DNA of 36,464 nt from assembly GCA_018396405.1 (NCBI GenBank), contig JAGTQD010000008.1:1-36464 (forward strand), in the 5' to 3' direction. Source of the DNA: Candidatus Bathyarchaeota archaeon. GTDB lineage: Archaea; Thermoproteota; Bathyarchaeia; Bathyarchaeales; DTEX01. The notes below the pieces were generated by a model. The model was not told the origin of the DNA and made no database searches. It was given only the letters and a program-made list of their open reading frames with translations. Positions 16,194 to 25,992 of the stretch are shown here, piece by piece. How positions within the stretch are numbered: the stretch's first letter is position 1; each line of letters begins with the position of its first letter. The position numbers were made by a program, and so were the translations under genes.

Positions 16194-18359
16194 ATGTCTT
16201 ATGAAAAAGTTTACGTACCAGCCGTTACTAAGAAGGCGTTAGCATTAGCTCTTATAGGCATAGCTATCAGCGCCCTTATGTGGCCCGGTAAGAGTTTAGG
16301 CGTTGGAAGTAAACCCGTTCCAATGATAAGATATAGATTCCCCTATTCAACCGACGAGTATTGGTGGGAGGGCGGGCACTACTTTCAAGCCCTTCTAGGT
16401 TGCTTCTCCGTTGGGCTAGCTTTCATATTTGTCTGCGGTCTAGTGAACTACGGCGCATCGAAGGGATGGTGGAAAATAAAATTCTCAGGGCAGGAGCTGG
16501 CATTGATAATGGCACTAGTGCCACTAGGAGCAATATTTGGCGGTTCAGACTATTGGAACCCATGGGAGCAAACAACCATAATACAGGGTTTCGTACCCGG
16601 AGTAGTAACTGACAGTTCTTGGTGGAATCTTATTCCGCCAGTAGTTTTCGGTCCGAGAAGCGCATCGGTTTGGTCATATTGCTATGTGCCCGGAAAGCCA
16701 ATCAAGGGTACATATATGCCCTGGGAGATACCCTGGCTAGCTATATTACCAAACATGCTGATATTCTGGGTCTTCCTCATGCTTATGGTGATTTGCCTAA
16801 TGTGTGCGAGCGCACTAATGAGGTACATATGCATTAAGACCGAGTATTTAGCTTTTCCGTTCAATGAGGTTTACGGTGGCATCGTTAATCTTGCTAAAAT
16901 AGATGAGCAAACGAATAGGCCGGGAATGTTCTCGAAGCCATTTGTAATCGGATTTCTAGTATCTTTCTTATGGACATTTGCCTTTTGGGGCTTAGACCAA
17001 TGGATTATGCTGTTTAAGGGAGAGATATTTGATACATGGAAGGGGCGTCTACCTGATCCGAGAACATGGTATCCTACCGATACCCTTGCGTGGCCAGCGT
17101 ATGATTTTACGCTTCTCGATCTGCTGGACTGGTCACCGCTTTTCTTCCAAACTGGCTTATGGGAGATAGGCTGGGCATCGCTTATACCAATAAATGTTCT
17201 ATTGAGCGGTCTAATAGGTTTTGTCGCAATATATGTTGTTCTCCCGCCAGTTTGGGTCTATGTAGCCAATCAAACTCCGATGAATCCGAACACATCAGCC
17301 TTTGAGGCGATTAAGAGATTACAACGTGGCTATACATGGGGAGGCTTATGTACCGTGCCAATGTTTCTCGGAATGTGCTTGGCAATTATAGTAGCTATGA
17401 TCGTGAACAATTGGAGAGAGTCGCTTATAATCTTTAAGTCAATAGTTAAAGAACCCTTCAAGGAATTTGATGAGGATCGACCACTTCCCTATAGATGGCT
17501 ATGGTGGATAATGCTAGGCAGCTTTTTCTTATGGTTCCTTATGGGAATTTTCGTTTTCCAAATGATGCCAATACCACTATTGTTGTATGGCATCTTCATG
17601 GTTGTTACATATCTTGCTACAGGAAAAATAATCTCTGAATCAGGCGGTTGGCTAGGTTTCATGCAACCAAACTACTTCTCAGCCTTAAACTTCACAGGAG
17701 CTATGATTACATACCACTTTAACCTCCTGCCTACTGGTAATCTAGATACTAGTACCGTTACTACCCTCTGGTACATAGCTAGAAATCGATCCATTAATAA
17801 TTGGTTTGAAGTAGTGCCATGGTATACACTATATTCGTTAAAGATGAGTGAATCTCAAAATCTCAGAAGCCGGAAAATGCTATTAGCGCTGATCGTAGGG
17901 TTTGCTTTAGCCCTGATTATCAGCCCAATATTATATGAAATAGAAGTGGCGTATGCTCCCTATTCCGACGCGAGAGGAAGGGGCATCATTAACCTGATTA
18001 AGGATAACCTAAGTAGGGGCACTATTGAATCCACATATCAATGGACACAATACAGCAGGTACACATCTATCTCCTTACAGACAGTCGCAATATCTTTCGC
18101 TGTTATCTTAGCTCTCTCTATCCTGCAGCGATATATAAGCTTCTTAAGGTTCCTTAGCATTGGAGGCTTAATTACTGGAGTATGGGTTGGCTATACAATG
18201 TGGGCTTCATGGATAATAGCCCTTATTATCAAGATAATCGTACTTAGAGCTGGCGGCACAAAAATGTACGAAGAAAAGCTAAGGCCTCTATCATTAGGGT
18301 TCTTTGCGGGAGGACTGATAGCGTTCTTTCTTGCACAGGTGGGCTGGATGCTAAAGTAG
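16194..18359 (+). CDS. OPT-like (DUF6785/DUF6784-type) polytopic membrane protein, copy A
   Basis: Large integral membrane protein (721 aa from ATG 16194) with roughly 14 hydrophobic helices, Trp-rich loops (EYWWEGGHYFQALLG, DSSWWNLIPP) and a re-entrant segment around ISESGGWLGFMQPNYFSA. It matches the DUF6785/DUF6784 group that resembles oligopeptide (OPT) transporters; no substrate has been established for these. The start at 16194 has GAGGGAG four bases upstream; an ATG at 16179, close to the predicted transcript start, is a leaderless alternative adding five residues. The gene is followed after 16 bases by the giant permease. Because no sugar ABC, MFS or SSS transporter is visible in the window, it is the best candidate importer for pectic fragments. 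That is inference from context only. Confidence 0.75.
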   Translation: MSYEKVYVPAVTKKALALALIGIAISALMWPGKSLGVGSKPVPMIRYRFPYSTDEYWWEGGHYFQALLGCFSVGLAFIFVCGLVNYGASKGWWKIKFSGQELALIMALVPLGAIFGGSDYWNPWEQTTIIQGFVPGVVTDSSWWNLIPPVVFGPRSASVWSYCYVPGKPIKGTYMPWEIPWLAILPNMLIFWVFLMLMVICLMCASALMRYICIKTEYLAFPFNEVYGGIVNLAKIDEQTNRPGMFSKPFVIGFLVSFLWTFAFWGLDQWIMLFKGEIFDTWKGRLPDPRTWYPTDTLAWPAYDFTLLDLLDWSPLFFQTGLWEIGWASLIPINVLLSGLIGFVAIYVVLPPVWVYVANQTPMNPNTSAFEAIKRLQRGYTWGGLCTVPMFLGMCLAIIVAMIVNNWRESLIIFKSIVKEPFKEFDEDRPLPYRWLWWIMLGSFFLWFLMGIFVFQMMPIPLLLYGIFMVVTYLATGKIISESGGWLGFMQPNYFSALNFTGAMITYHFNLLPTGNLDTSTVTTLWYIARNRSINNWFEVVPWYTLYSLKMSESQNLRSRKMLLALIVGFALALIISPILYEIEVAYAPYSDARGRGIINLIKDNLSRGTIESTYQWTQYSRYTSISLQTVAISFAVILALSILQRYISFLRFLSIGGLITGVWVGYTMWASWIIALIIKIIVLRAGGTKMYEEKLRPLSLGFFAGGLIAFFLAQVGWMLK

Positions 18360-18375
18360 CTATGGAGAGGTGGAT

Positions 18376-21300
18376 ATGAAAAGCAGAAAATTTTCCCCAT
18401 TTTTTCTCCTTCTCCTATTACTATTAACAGTTAACGTAGTTGCAAGTCAAGGGCCTATAATGAGGCCTTACGCTGAAGTTTCCTTTAATTATTCAAGTTT
18501 CATATCGGCTGTGAACATGTCTGCGGTCATGGAGCATGTCAGTTTCTTTTCAAGCCTTAAAACGCGTGCCACCGGATATGCTGGAAATAGTGAAGCCGCA
18601 AACTACATTTTAAGAAAATTTGTTGAGTATGGATTGTCAGACGTTAGGAGTGAAGCTTTCTCCGTAGTAGATTGTATAAATTATGGAGCAAACGTCACCA
18701 TTATAGAAGAAAATATAACCATCCCCTTACATCCGATTTTACCAAACCTTATTTCTCCATCAACCACGCCTTCTCAAGGTTTTTCAGGGAAACTTATTTA
18801 TGGTGGAACAGGAGAAATTAGAGATTTTGAAGGAAAAGATATTGAGGGTAATATAGTTCTTTTAGAGTGGCATTCTGGACCAAACTGGATTAATGCCGCT
18901 ATGCTTGGAGCTAAAGCGGTAATATTCCTGCCTCCTAAACCCGGCGACATTATTTTTTCATTATATGGTGTAGCATCATCAACGTCCTACGTGCCTAGTC
19001 CAGTAGACAAGAACTTATGGAGCATACCCTTAAATTTCCCAAGGTTTTACGTTGAGGAGAAGGACGCTCAAACGCTCATGTTGAATGTTAATCGCCAGGT
19101 TAATCTAAAATCAACTCATAGATGGGCTGAAGTGATAAGCTGGAATATTATAGGATTCGTCAAAGGAAAAGAGAGACCTGAGGGAATAATTGTTCTCTCC
19201 TCGTACTATGACTCTTATTCAGAGAGTCCATCTGTTGCTCCAGGAGCTCAGGAATCGCTGGGCATATCCGTCTTACTAGAGTTAGCAAAATATTTTGCTA
19301 AACCCGAGAATAAGCCTCCTCTTACGTTAATGTTTGTTGCGTTCGGTGGGCACCATCAATCCCTAGCTGGCGCAAGATACTTTGTTGATGAATATTACTT
19401 TCCCGCTTCAAACGCTACGAAACGGCAAATAGGCGAGCGAATCTGGTGCGTAATTAACCTAGATTTTTCTACAGGGTCAGATTACGTTTTATTTACGGTA
19501 GATGGTAATGCCTTTCAGGGTCCTGGCATTGATGGAGATACGTTTAGAGATTATGGTGAGAAATTTGATATCGTTTTGAGGAGGTATCTCTCTGAATTAG
19601 AGAGTCAAGTAGGCCAAAAGTATAAAGCCTACATTAAAGTAGGTTACTTTAGCAAGGAAGATCTCGACGCAACAGAAATTCCTAATATCATGGCAACGAA
19701 ATTCTTGTCGTATGACCACGAGGTCTTCAATGTTCTACCATATCCACCATACGCATGGTCTATTACAACAGGGTACGATCCTAGACCTTACTATAGGACT
19801 CCTTTTGACACTATTGAAAAGATTAACTGGGAAAATTTAAGGGTTCAGCTTGAATGTATATACGCGCTTCTCTTAAGATTCGTATTTTATTGGTCTGATT
19901 TTGAGCAACCCACTATAACATTTTATTGGCCCCATCACGGTATTACAGGAACTGGCGTAGGTGTAGGAATAATATATGGACGAGTGGCCGTTTGGGATGA
20001 AGCTAAGGGTTCATGGAAGGTCTTGACCAGATCAGACTTCGGTTCTTTGACTCCTCTAGTGTTCTTTAGAGGGTCACATGCACTGGACAGGCGTTTCCTC
20101 CCCATTAGGGATGATGGCGTTTTTATCATTAAAACTTGTATTGTACCAACTACAAAGAGATCTTGGGATATATCGGTTTGGATTATTAACCCTGAGACTG
20201 GTAATATTATTTTTGCGCCTGATCAAGGAAGATATAGATTTACCGCCGTTTTCTCAGCCGTTCATAAAACGGAGGGAGAAGTTAGAGAGATAGATATACC
20301 TCTTTTCACAGTTTTCAATGCTTCAACCATGGCGATAATAGGTTTAACTAGTTCAGTAAACCTTGTGAAAGCTGAGGATCTTAGTCCAGTTACTAGCTAT
20401 GGTGTGTGGTATGAGGATGTGGGTGCAAGCAGACTTTATATAGTGGCAGTTCCTCCTAATGAACCCATTTTACTACCGAATTTTATTCTGTCAAATGCTG
20501 ATGAAAGTTCCCTTCTAGGAAGAGGTTTTTCAATCAAGCCTGATACTCAAGTGATTATTCGACTTCCTATTTTGGAATGCGCTAAAGATACTCTTTGCCT
20601 AAGTAAACATTATATAAATCGAATACTTTCACAGGGAATAGATATAACAGGTGAATCATTCTACCTAGAGTCCATCAGCTGCGAAGAAAAGATAAATGGA
20701 GCATATAAAGCTCTCCTAGAGAAGGAGTATTCTAGAGCATATGTGCTTGCTATAGAAGCCTTATCAACCGCGAGGAGAGTTTTAGATTCCGTGAGAAGCT
20801 ATGGGACACAAATAATAGTAACAATGCCCCTTCTATATTTGTTGGCAATCCCATTTGTAGTTCTTTTTGAGAAGATGGTGTTTAATCAAAGAGGGGCTAA
20901 AAAGGCTCTCTCCTTAGCTGGAGTAATGGCTACTCTACTGATGGCACTCTATATATTGCACCCTGGTCTTTCTATGTCGGCTTATCCACTGGCTCTTCTT
21001 GCAAGCTTTTGTGTAATATTGACTGCTTCACTAACATTGGTTATAATATTGAGGGATGTTACATCATTCATGAATGAAATCAGAAAAAAGAGAATCGGCG
21101 TTCATGAGGTTAAAATAAGCAGAACAGAATTAGCCCTCTATTCCTTTATGACTGGAGTAGAAAATATGCGAAAGAGAAAATTCAGAACAACATTAGTTTT
21201 AGTGTCCGTTTGCCTACAGTTTTCATCTATAATATGCTTTGTATCTCTTTCTCCGTTAACTTTAGAGATCCCAGCCGAATTTGGTATTACCACACCAATG

Positions 21301-22839
21301 CCTGATTGTATATTGATCCGAAGGTTTGAATGGGGTCATGGAAATATCGAGGTTGGGTGGAAAGCTATAGAGTATTTAGTAGCTAAATATAGTGCTGTTT
21401 CGCAGTTTATTCCAGTTGCATGGAAATATACGCTCTGGCCAACGTTTAGAAGTACGACCACAAATGATATAGGATTCGCCGTTAGAAAAGAGCAAAACAC
21501 TATTTATCCTAAAGCGTTACTCGGCCTTCCACCAGACGCAAGAAATATCTTTTCCACTTTTCTTTTAGAAGGAAGCAGATGGTTTATTTCCGGAGAGACC
21601 AGAGCTTGTATTTTAAGCGAGAAACAAGCTAAGGCTCTGAACATTAGAGCTGAGAATCTGCCAGCTGAAGTAATCATAGATTCTATGGTGTTCAAAGTTA
21701 TAGGGATAATGTCAGATGCTTATGACTTGATAAAAAATATTGATGGAGAGTCTCTCACACCAATTAAACGGGATTATCCCCCAGGAGTTGAAAACCCCTG
21801 GGACGAACACCTAAATTCCTATGAAGTTCTTATAGTGACCTATGATAGTGTCATTTGTTTAGGTGGGGTGACGGCTGCTGTTATTATAGTGCCTAATGAC
21901 CCGAGCATTGTCAGATCTATAGGGAATGAAATTCAAAGCAATATCGGTGTTCTTACTAATGTTGATGTATATTCTAGCCAAAAAGGAGAAGTCTTCATAC
22001 ACGGAGAAGCGACAAGAATCACGCTGACTGGTTTTCTATTCCAGATCATCCCAATGATTGTCGTGTCACTAATACTTCTCAATTCAATATTGGGTTCAGT
22101 ACATGAAAGAAGAGCCGAAATAAAGACCTATGGAACAATAGGTCTCTCACCTCTCCATGTAACATTCATATTTTTGGGGGAGTCCCTAGTGTATGGTATA
22201 CTTGGTGCGGTAATTGGATATCTTCTGGCAATGGTGCAATTCAGATTATATGAAGCTCTTACAGGCTTCCAGATTGCTAATTATGGATCTAATGTGGCTG
22301 CTCTGGCAATATCTTTAAGTATAGCATCAACTTTAGCATCCTCTTTATACCCAGCTTATGTTTCGGGAAAGGCGGTTACTCCTAGCCTGGAGAGAGCATG
22401 GAAAATACCAACTAAACCAATTGGTGAATTGTGGGATATTCCACTACCGTTTCTTACATCAACGAAAGCTGAAACAAAGGGGGTTATGCTATATATCTAC
22501 GAATTTTTATGTGAACATAGTATTCCAGATGCGCCCAATTTTATGACATCAAATATAGAGATAACAGAATTCGCTCTAGAAAATAAACCTGCCTTCCAAG
22601 TTAAGAGTAACGTTCGACTAGCCCCGTATAATATCGGGATAACACAAGAATCAAAAATAATCGCAGTAGAAGAAAGCCCATCGCAATGGAAATTCACAAT
22701 AATTCTAAGGAAAACAAGCGGGCCTTCAAGAGACTGGATTCGATTGAACCGCGTTTTTATAGATCAAATAAGAAAGCAGCTATTATTATGGAAAACTCTT
22801 TCGGAAAGCGAGAGAAATAGATATATAACTTATGCCTAA
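18376..22839 (+). CDS. FtsX-type permease fused to a degenerate M28 peptidase domain
   Basis: Giant membrane protein (1487 aa). Signal peptide 1-25; residues about 40-500 have the M28 peptidase fold with a PA-like insert. Most zinc ligands are replaced: the HYD site is Y277-Y-D279, GAxDN is GAQES (290-294), GEE is GHH (325-327), and YHTP is YRTP; only D363 (NLDF) looks normal. A beta-rich region follows, then a helical hairpin (about 765-800), three membrane helices (about 814-892) and an FtsX/MacB-type permease: helix at 935-957, an extracellular core, and helices at 1219-1241, 1262-1287 and 1306-1329. A soluble C-terminal domain ends it. I start at ATG 18376, five bases after GGAGAGG. No ATPase is nearby. 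It is probably a substrate-binding or sensing permease rather than a protease. Confidence 0.8.
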   Translation: MKSRKFSPFFLLLLLLLTVNVVASQGPIMRPYAEVSFNYSSFISAVNMSAVMEHVSFFSSLKTRATGYAGNSEAANYILRKFVEYGLSDVRSEAFSVVDCINYGANVTIIEENITIPLHPILPNLISPSTTPSQGFSGKLIYGGTGEIRDFEGKDIEGNIVLLEWHSGPNWINAAMLGAKAVIFLPPKPGDIIFSLYGVASSTSYVPSPVDKNLWSIPLNFPRFYVEEKDAQTLMLNVNRQVNLKSTHRWAEVISWNIIGFVKGKERPEGIIVLSSYYDSYSESPSVAPGAQESLGISVLLELAKYFAKPENKPPLTLMFVAFGGHHQSLAGARYFVDEYYFPASNATKRQIGERIWCVINLDFSTGSDYVLFTVDGNAFQGPGIDGDTFRDYGEKFDIVLRRYLSELESQVGQKYKAYIKVGYFSKEDLDATEIPNIMATKFLSYDHEVFNVLPYPPYAWSITTGYDPRPYYRTPFDTIEKINWENLRVQLECIYALLLRFVFYWSDFEQPTITFYWPHHGITGTGVGVGIIYGRVAVWDEAKGSWKVLTRSDFGSLTPLVFFRGSHALDRRFLPIRDDGVFIIKTCIVPTTKRSWDISVWIINPETGNIIFAPDQGRYRFTAVFSAVHKTEGEVREIDIPLFTVFNASTMAIIGLTSSVNLVKAEDLSPVTSYGVWYEDVGASRLYIVAVPPNEPILLPNFILSNADESSLLGRGFSIKPDTQVIIRLPILECAKDTLCLSKHYINRILSQGIDITGESFYLESISCEEKINGAYKALLEKEYSRAYVLAIEALSTARRVLDSVRSYGTQIIVTMPLLYLLAIPFVVLFEKMVFNQRGAKKALSLAGVMATLLMALYILHPGLSMSAYPLALLASFCVILTASLTLVIILRDVTSFMNEIRKKRIGVHEVKISRTELALYSFMTGVENMRKRKFRTTLVLVSVCLQFSSIICFVSLSPLTLEIPAEFGITTPMPDCILIRRFEWGHGNIEVGWKAIEYLVAKYSAVSQFIPVAWKYTLWPTFRSTTTNDIGFAVRKEQNTIYPKALLGLPPDARNIFSTFLLEGSRWFISGETRACILSEKQAKALNIRAENLPAEVIIDSMVFKVIGIMSDAYDLIKNIDGESLTPIKRDYPPGVENPWDEHLNSYEVLIVTYDSVICLGGVTAAVIIVPNDPSIVRSIGNEIQSNIGVLTNVDVYSSQKGEVFIHGEATRITLTGFLFQIIPMIVVSLILLNSILGSVHERRAEIKTYGTIGLSPLHVTFIFLGESLVYGILGAVIGYLLAMVQFRLYEALTGFQIANYGSNVAALAISLSIASTLASSLYPAYVSGKAVTPSLERAWKIPTKPIGELWDIPLPFLTSTKAETKGVMLYIYEFLCEHSIPDAPNFMTSNIEITEFALENKPAFQVKSNVRLAPYNIGITQESKIIAVEESPSQWKFTIILRKTSGPSRDWIRLNRVFIDQIRKQLLLWKTLSESERNRYITYA

Positions 22840-22844
22840 AAACA

Positions 22845-22856
22845 TTTTTATTTTTT
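22845..22856 (+). terminator. T-run terminator after the first permease gene
   Basis: Two T-runs (five and six Ts) start six bases after the stop codon, as in archaeal intrinsic terminators. They abut the TATA box of the next gene. Confidence 0.45.
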
Positions 22857-22863
22857 ATATAAA
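22852..22863 (+). promoter_or_regulatory. TATA box for the GH28 gene
   Basis: TTTTTATATAAA is a strong TATA box. It predicts a transcript start near 22883 and a leader of about 27 bases that carries the ribosome site AAGGTGGG. Confidence 0.55.
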
Positions 22864-22909
22864 GAAACTTAAGTATTTAGGGAATTAAAAGATTAATAAG
22901 GTGGGATGA

Positions 22910-24316
22910 TTGACTAAAAATTCCTTCCCTAAAACACTAATTAATGTTTTAGATTACGGTGCTGTTGCAGATGGCTTAACGGATAATACAAAAGTTATAA
23001 ATGAGGCTATTGAAGCATGCGCCGAGAAGGGTTCTGGAGTAATTTATTTCCCGCCGGGCAAGTATCTTACAGGTCCTATTATTCTTAAAAGTAATGTAAC
23101 TCTTCATGTTGAGAGAGGCGCAATCATATTATTCACCCGAAACTATAGCCTTTATCCAATCGTAGAAACTCGGAGGGGAGGGATACACCTATATCAATGC
23201 ATTCCGCAATTATTCGGCAAGGATATTGATAATGTTAGAATAGAGGGGGAGGGGATCTTTGATGGGCAAGGCGACGCCTGGAGACCTGTGAAAAAATCAA
23301 AGGTTACAGACGAGGAATGGCGTAGATTAGTGGAATCAGGCGAAGGGGTTGTTGATGAGAGTGGAAAAGTGTGGTGGCCAACTCTTAATGCTCTTAAAGG
23401 AATGAAGATTATTGAGAAAATTTTAGAGAGTGGAAGAAAACCCACAAAGGAAGAGTGTGAAAACACTCGTGAATATCTCAGGCCGCAGCTTGTCCAATTT
23501 TATAATTGTAAGAATGTAGTTATTAATGGGCCAACCTTTCAAAATTCCCCCTTATGGACAGTACATTTAGTATACTCGGAAAATGTTAGGGTAGAAAATA
23601 TAACTTGCCTAAATCCATGGAACTCTCAGAACACTGATGGTTTAGATATTGATTCATGCAGGAATGTGCTTGTGAAAGACAGCTACTTCGATGTTGGTGA
23701 TGATTGCTTATGCATTAAATCTGGAAAGGACGAAGAGGGGCGTAAAATTGGAAGGCCGACGGAAAACATTACAGTTGTGAACTGTATTATGCGTCGTGGT
23801 CATGGTGGTTTTGTGATAGGTAGCGAAATGTCTGGCGGAGTAAAAAATGTTGTGGTGAAAAATTGTATTTTTGACGGAACAAACATAGGGCTTCGCTTTA
23901 AAACTCAACGTGGACGTGGAGGAATTGTTGAAAATATATCCATAGAGAATATTACGATGCGAAATATAAAAGAGCAAGCTATACTCTTCACAACCTTTTA
24001 TAGCAATCTCCCCCCAGAACCATTCTCCGAAAGAACTCCAATACTTCGTCAATTTAAAATTAGTAACATTATATGCGATGGAGCTGAGAGAGCAGTTGAA
24101 GTTTCTGGTTTACCTGAGATGCCAATTGAAAAAATAATTTTCGAGAACATTAAAATTCGCTCTAAAAAAGGAATCTATCTAAATAATTGTAGAAAATTGA
24201 AGATGATTTATGTTGAGATTGAGACGGATGATTATGCTCCTCCTCTTGAGTGCCATAATGTCGAGGATTTAGAATTAATTGATTTTAAATCAAAAAGCCG
24301 AAAAACCGAGCCTTAG
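22910..24316 (+). CDS. Polygalacturonase-like GH28 glycoside hydrolase, cytoplasmic
   Basis: Right-handed beta-helix hydrolase (468 aa) expected to cleave alpha-1,4-galacturonosyl or related rhamnogalacturonan bonds. All GH28 active-site motifs are present: N241-T-D243-G, G263-D264-D265-C, G-H298-G-G, and R329-F-K331. The opening VLDYGAVADGLTDNTKVINEAIEAC is the usual pectate-lyase-3-like start. There is no signal peptide, so it works inside the cell on imported oligosaccharides, probably as an exo-acting enzyme. The TTG start at 22910 follows an AAGGTGGG site. The next gene starts 14 bases downstream, so the two form an operon inserted between the two copies of the surface module. Close relatives include exo-polygalacturonases and rhamnogalacturonan hydrolases; the sequence does not separate these. 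Confidence 0.9.
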   Translation: MTKNSFPKTLINVLDYGAVADGLTDNTKVINEAIEACAEKGSGVIYFPPGKYLTGPIILKSNVTLHVERGAIILFTRNYSLYPIVETRRGGIHLYQCIPQLFGKDIDNVRIEGEGIFDGQGDAWRPVKKSKVTDEEWRRLVESGEGVVDESGKVWWPTLNALKGMKIIEKILESGRKPTKEECENTREYLRPQLVQFYNCKNVVINGPTFQNSPLWTVHLVYSENVRVENITCLNPWNSQNTDGLDIDSCRNVLVKDSYFDVGDDCLCIKSGKDEEGRKIGRPTENITVVNCIMRRGHGGFVIGSEMSGGVKNVVVKNCIFDGTNIGLRFKTQRGRGGIVENISIENITMRNIKEQAILFTTFYSNLPPEPFSERTPILRQFKISNIICDGAERAVEVSGLPEMPIEKIIFENIKIRSKKGIYLNNCRKLKMIYVEIETDDYAPPLECHNVEDLELIDFKSKSRKTEP

Positions 24317-24330
24317 AGAGATGTAAAGCT

Positions 24331-25914
24331 ATGGTTCCAGAATGGGTGATAAAAGAGCTACATCTGAGGGAAGAAGTTAAAAACTGGATTCATGAGGCAA
24401 TTAAAAGGCAACAGAATACACCTTGGCAAGGAGGGCATGATGAAGGAACTTTTGTTAGCTCATGGATTGGATATTACCTTTTAACTGGAGATAATAAATG
24501 TCTCAGGTTCCTCCATTGGTTAAGAGATTCCTTCCTAGAATGGTCTAAGAAGAATCAATATCACGGATATTATCCCTATGGAGAAGTGCATCATCAGCCG
24601 GAAATCTATAACAATTTTCTTGGACACTTGTGGAGAGCTGAGAAAAACGAGATTAATGTAAAGGTTATTGAGGATGCCGCCCACCACATCGGTAACTGGA
24701 TAAAAGATGTGCCCGAATGGTATGACTGGAAAAATCATAGATTTAGAAGCTGGCAGCTGGGTACTCGTGAAGTAAGAGATTATCCACCCTATAACTTTGA
24801 GGTTTGCGATCACTTTCGTCTAATACAGATGGCATTAAACGCGTATCTTGCAACAAAAGATAACAGATACTTAGAGATCTCCCGTGACTATACAGATAAA
24901 TGGTGTAAACTCATCCTGGAGTCAGATGAACTGCCAACAATAATACTTCCATCTTCAGACTTCATGGAAAAGCTGGAGGAGATCGAGAAAAATGGAAACT
25001 TAGATCCTCAAGTAATGCGAGCATATAGAGCCATAAGACACGCCCAGGGAAATATTCAAAGGTACATTGGAGGAAAAGTTCTTGACACTCTTCTTGATCT
25101 TTATTATCTAACGGGTGAAGCTAAATATCTTAACGCCTTTAGAAAATCTTTAGACAAGATCATTTTGACCACGTCTAGAGTTCCAGTCGATATAATTGCA
25201 AGATATCGTGAGATAACCGGAGATAAATCTTATGATGAGATAATTTTAGATCTCATTGGTAATTCTCTTGAAGAACGTCTTCCATCGATACTTATGATTG
25301 AGTGGCTTGGAACTAAAAAAGATGGTAAATACGATGTCGTAAGGAAGTATGCCTTTCGTGACGAGCATGGCAACATTAAAGAGTGTAAGGTCTCGTCACC
25401 CTCGAATCTAATAATAGCATATAAAATCTCCTTAGATGAAAATCTACTAAACAAGTCTATGAGTCTTGCTCAAAAAATGCTTGCTCTAGCTAGAACCTGT
25501 CTAAGAGACGGTAGAGAACATGGATGCGAAGGGAATATTTACCTTCATGGAGTAGGGGAAGAAGCAGTCTATGTGTTGTGCTCAGTCACTCTTGGATGGT
25601 ATAAGATCTGTGGAGGTTTTCTACCACGTGTATTATATTTTAGAGGTAATGGTGAACTTGGTTTGCCGGAGAATGTGGCAAGCTTATTTAAACCAGCGCT
25701 AGAAAAAAACGAAATAAACATTATTCTCTATAATAATCTTGATAGCGGTGAGCACATAAAAATTAAAGTTATGGAAGAGAATTACGGAATAAAGAATGCG
25801 TACATAAATAGTTCACCGGCTGTTTTTTCCTCTAAAGAAATCGAAGTATCTTTGAAATGTCGAGAAAAAGCTGAAGTGAGGATTATTTTGGCTTCTCAAT
25901 ATGATAATGCTTAA
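24331..25914 (+). CDS. Putative (alpha/alpha)6 toroid protein, six-hairpin-glycosidase-like
   Basis: Soluble protein (527 aa) without a signal peptide. It is built of repeated helical hairpins with aromatic, acidic and His-rich loops, for example YYPYGEVHHQPEIYNN, DYPPYNFEVCDHF and CEGNIYLHGVGEEAVY, and 'Y-L-x-x-(T/S)-(G/K)-(D/E)' turns typical of six-hairpin glycosidases (LLTGDNKCL, YLTGEAKYL, REITGDKSY). A short beta-sandwich ends the chain (about residues 450-527). The fold resembles GH105, GH127 or alginate-lyase-like enzymes, but I could not assign a family or catalytic residues. Close coupling to the GH28 gene (14 bases) suggests that it processes the same oligouronides, for example as an unsaturated-uronyl hydrolase or arabinofuranosidase. 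Both roles are guesses. Confidence 0.6.
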   Translation: MVPEWVIKELHLREEVKNWIHEAIKRQQNTPWQGGHDEGTFVSSWIGYYLLTGDNKCLRFLHWLRDSFLEWSKKNQYHGYYPYGEVHHQPEIYNNFLGHLWRAEKNEINVKVIEDAAHHIGNWIKDVPEWYDWKNHRFRSWQLGTREVRDYPPYNFEVCDHFRLIQMALNAYLATKDNRYLEISRDYTDKWCKLILESDELPTIILPSSDFMEKLEEIEKNGNLDPQVMRAYRAIRHAQGNIQRYIGGKVLDTLLDLYYLTGEAKYLNAFRKSLDKIILTTSRVPVDIIARYREITGDKSYDEIILDLIGNSLEERLPSILMIEWLGTKKDGKYDVVRKYAFRDEHGNIKECKVSSPSNLIIAYKISLDENLLNKSMSLAQKMLALARTCLRDGREHGCEGNIYLHGVGEEAVYVLCSVTLGWYKICGGFLPRVLYFRGNGELGLPENVASLFKPALEKNEINIILYNNLDSGEHIKIKVMEENYGIKNAYINSSPAVFSSKEIEVSLKCREKAEVRIILASQYDNA

Positions 25915-25992
25915 ATCGGCTTGAGGAGTCTTTATTGCGAAATCTTTAAGTTTTTCTGAAAAATTAGATAATTTAGGGAGAGAATTTGAAAG

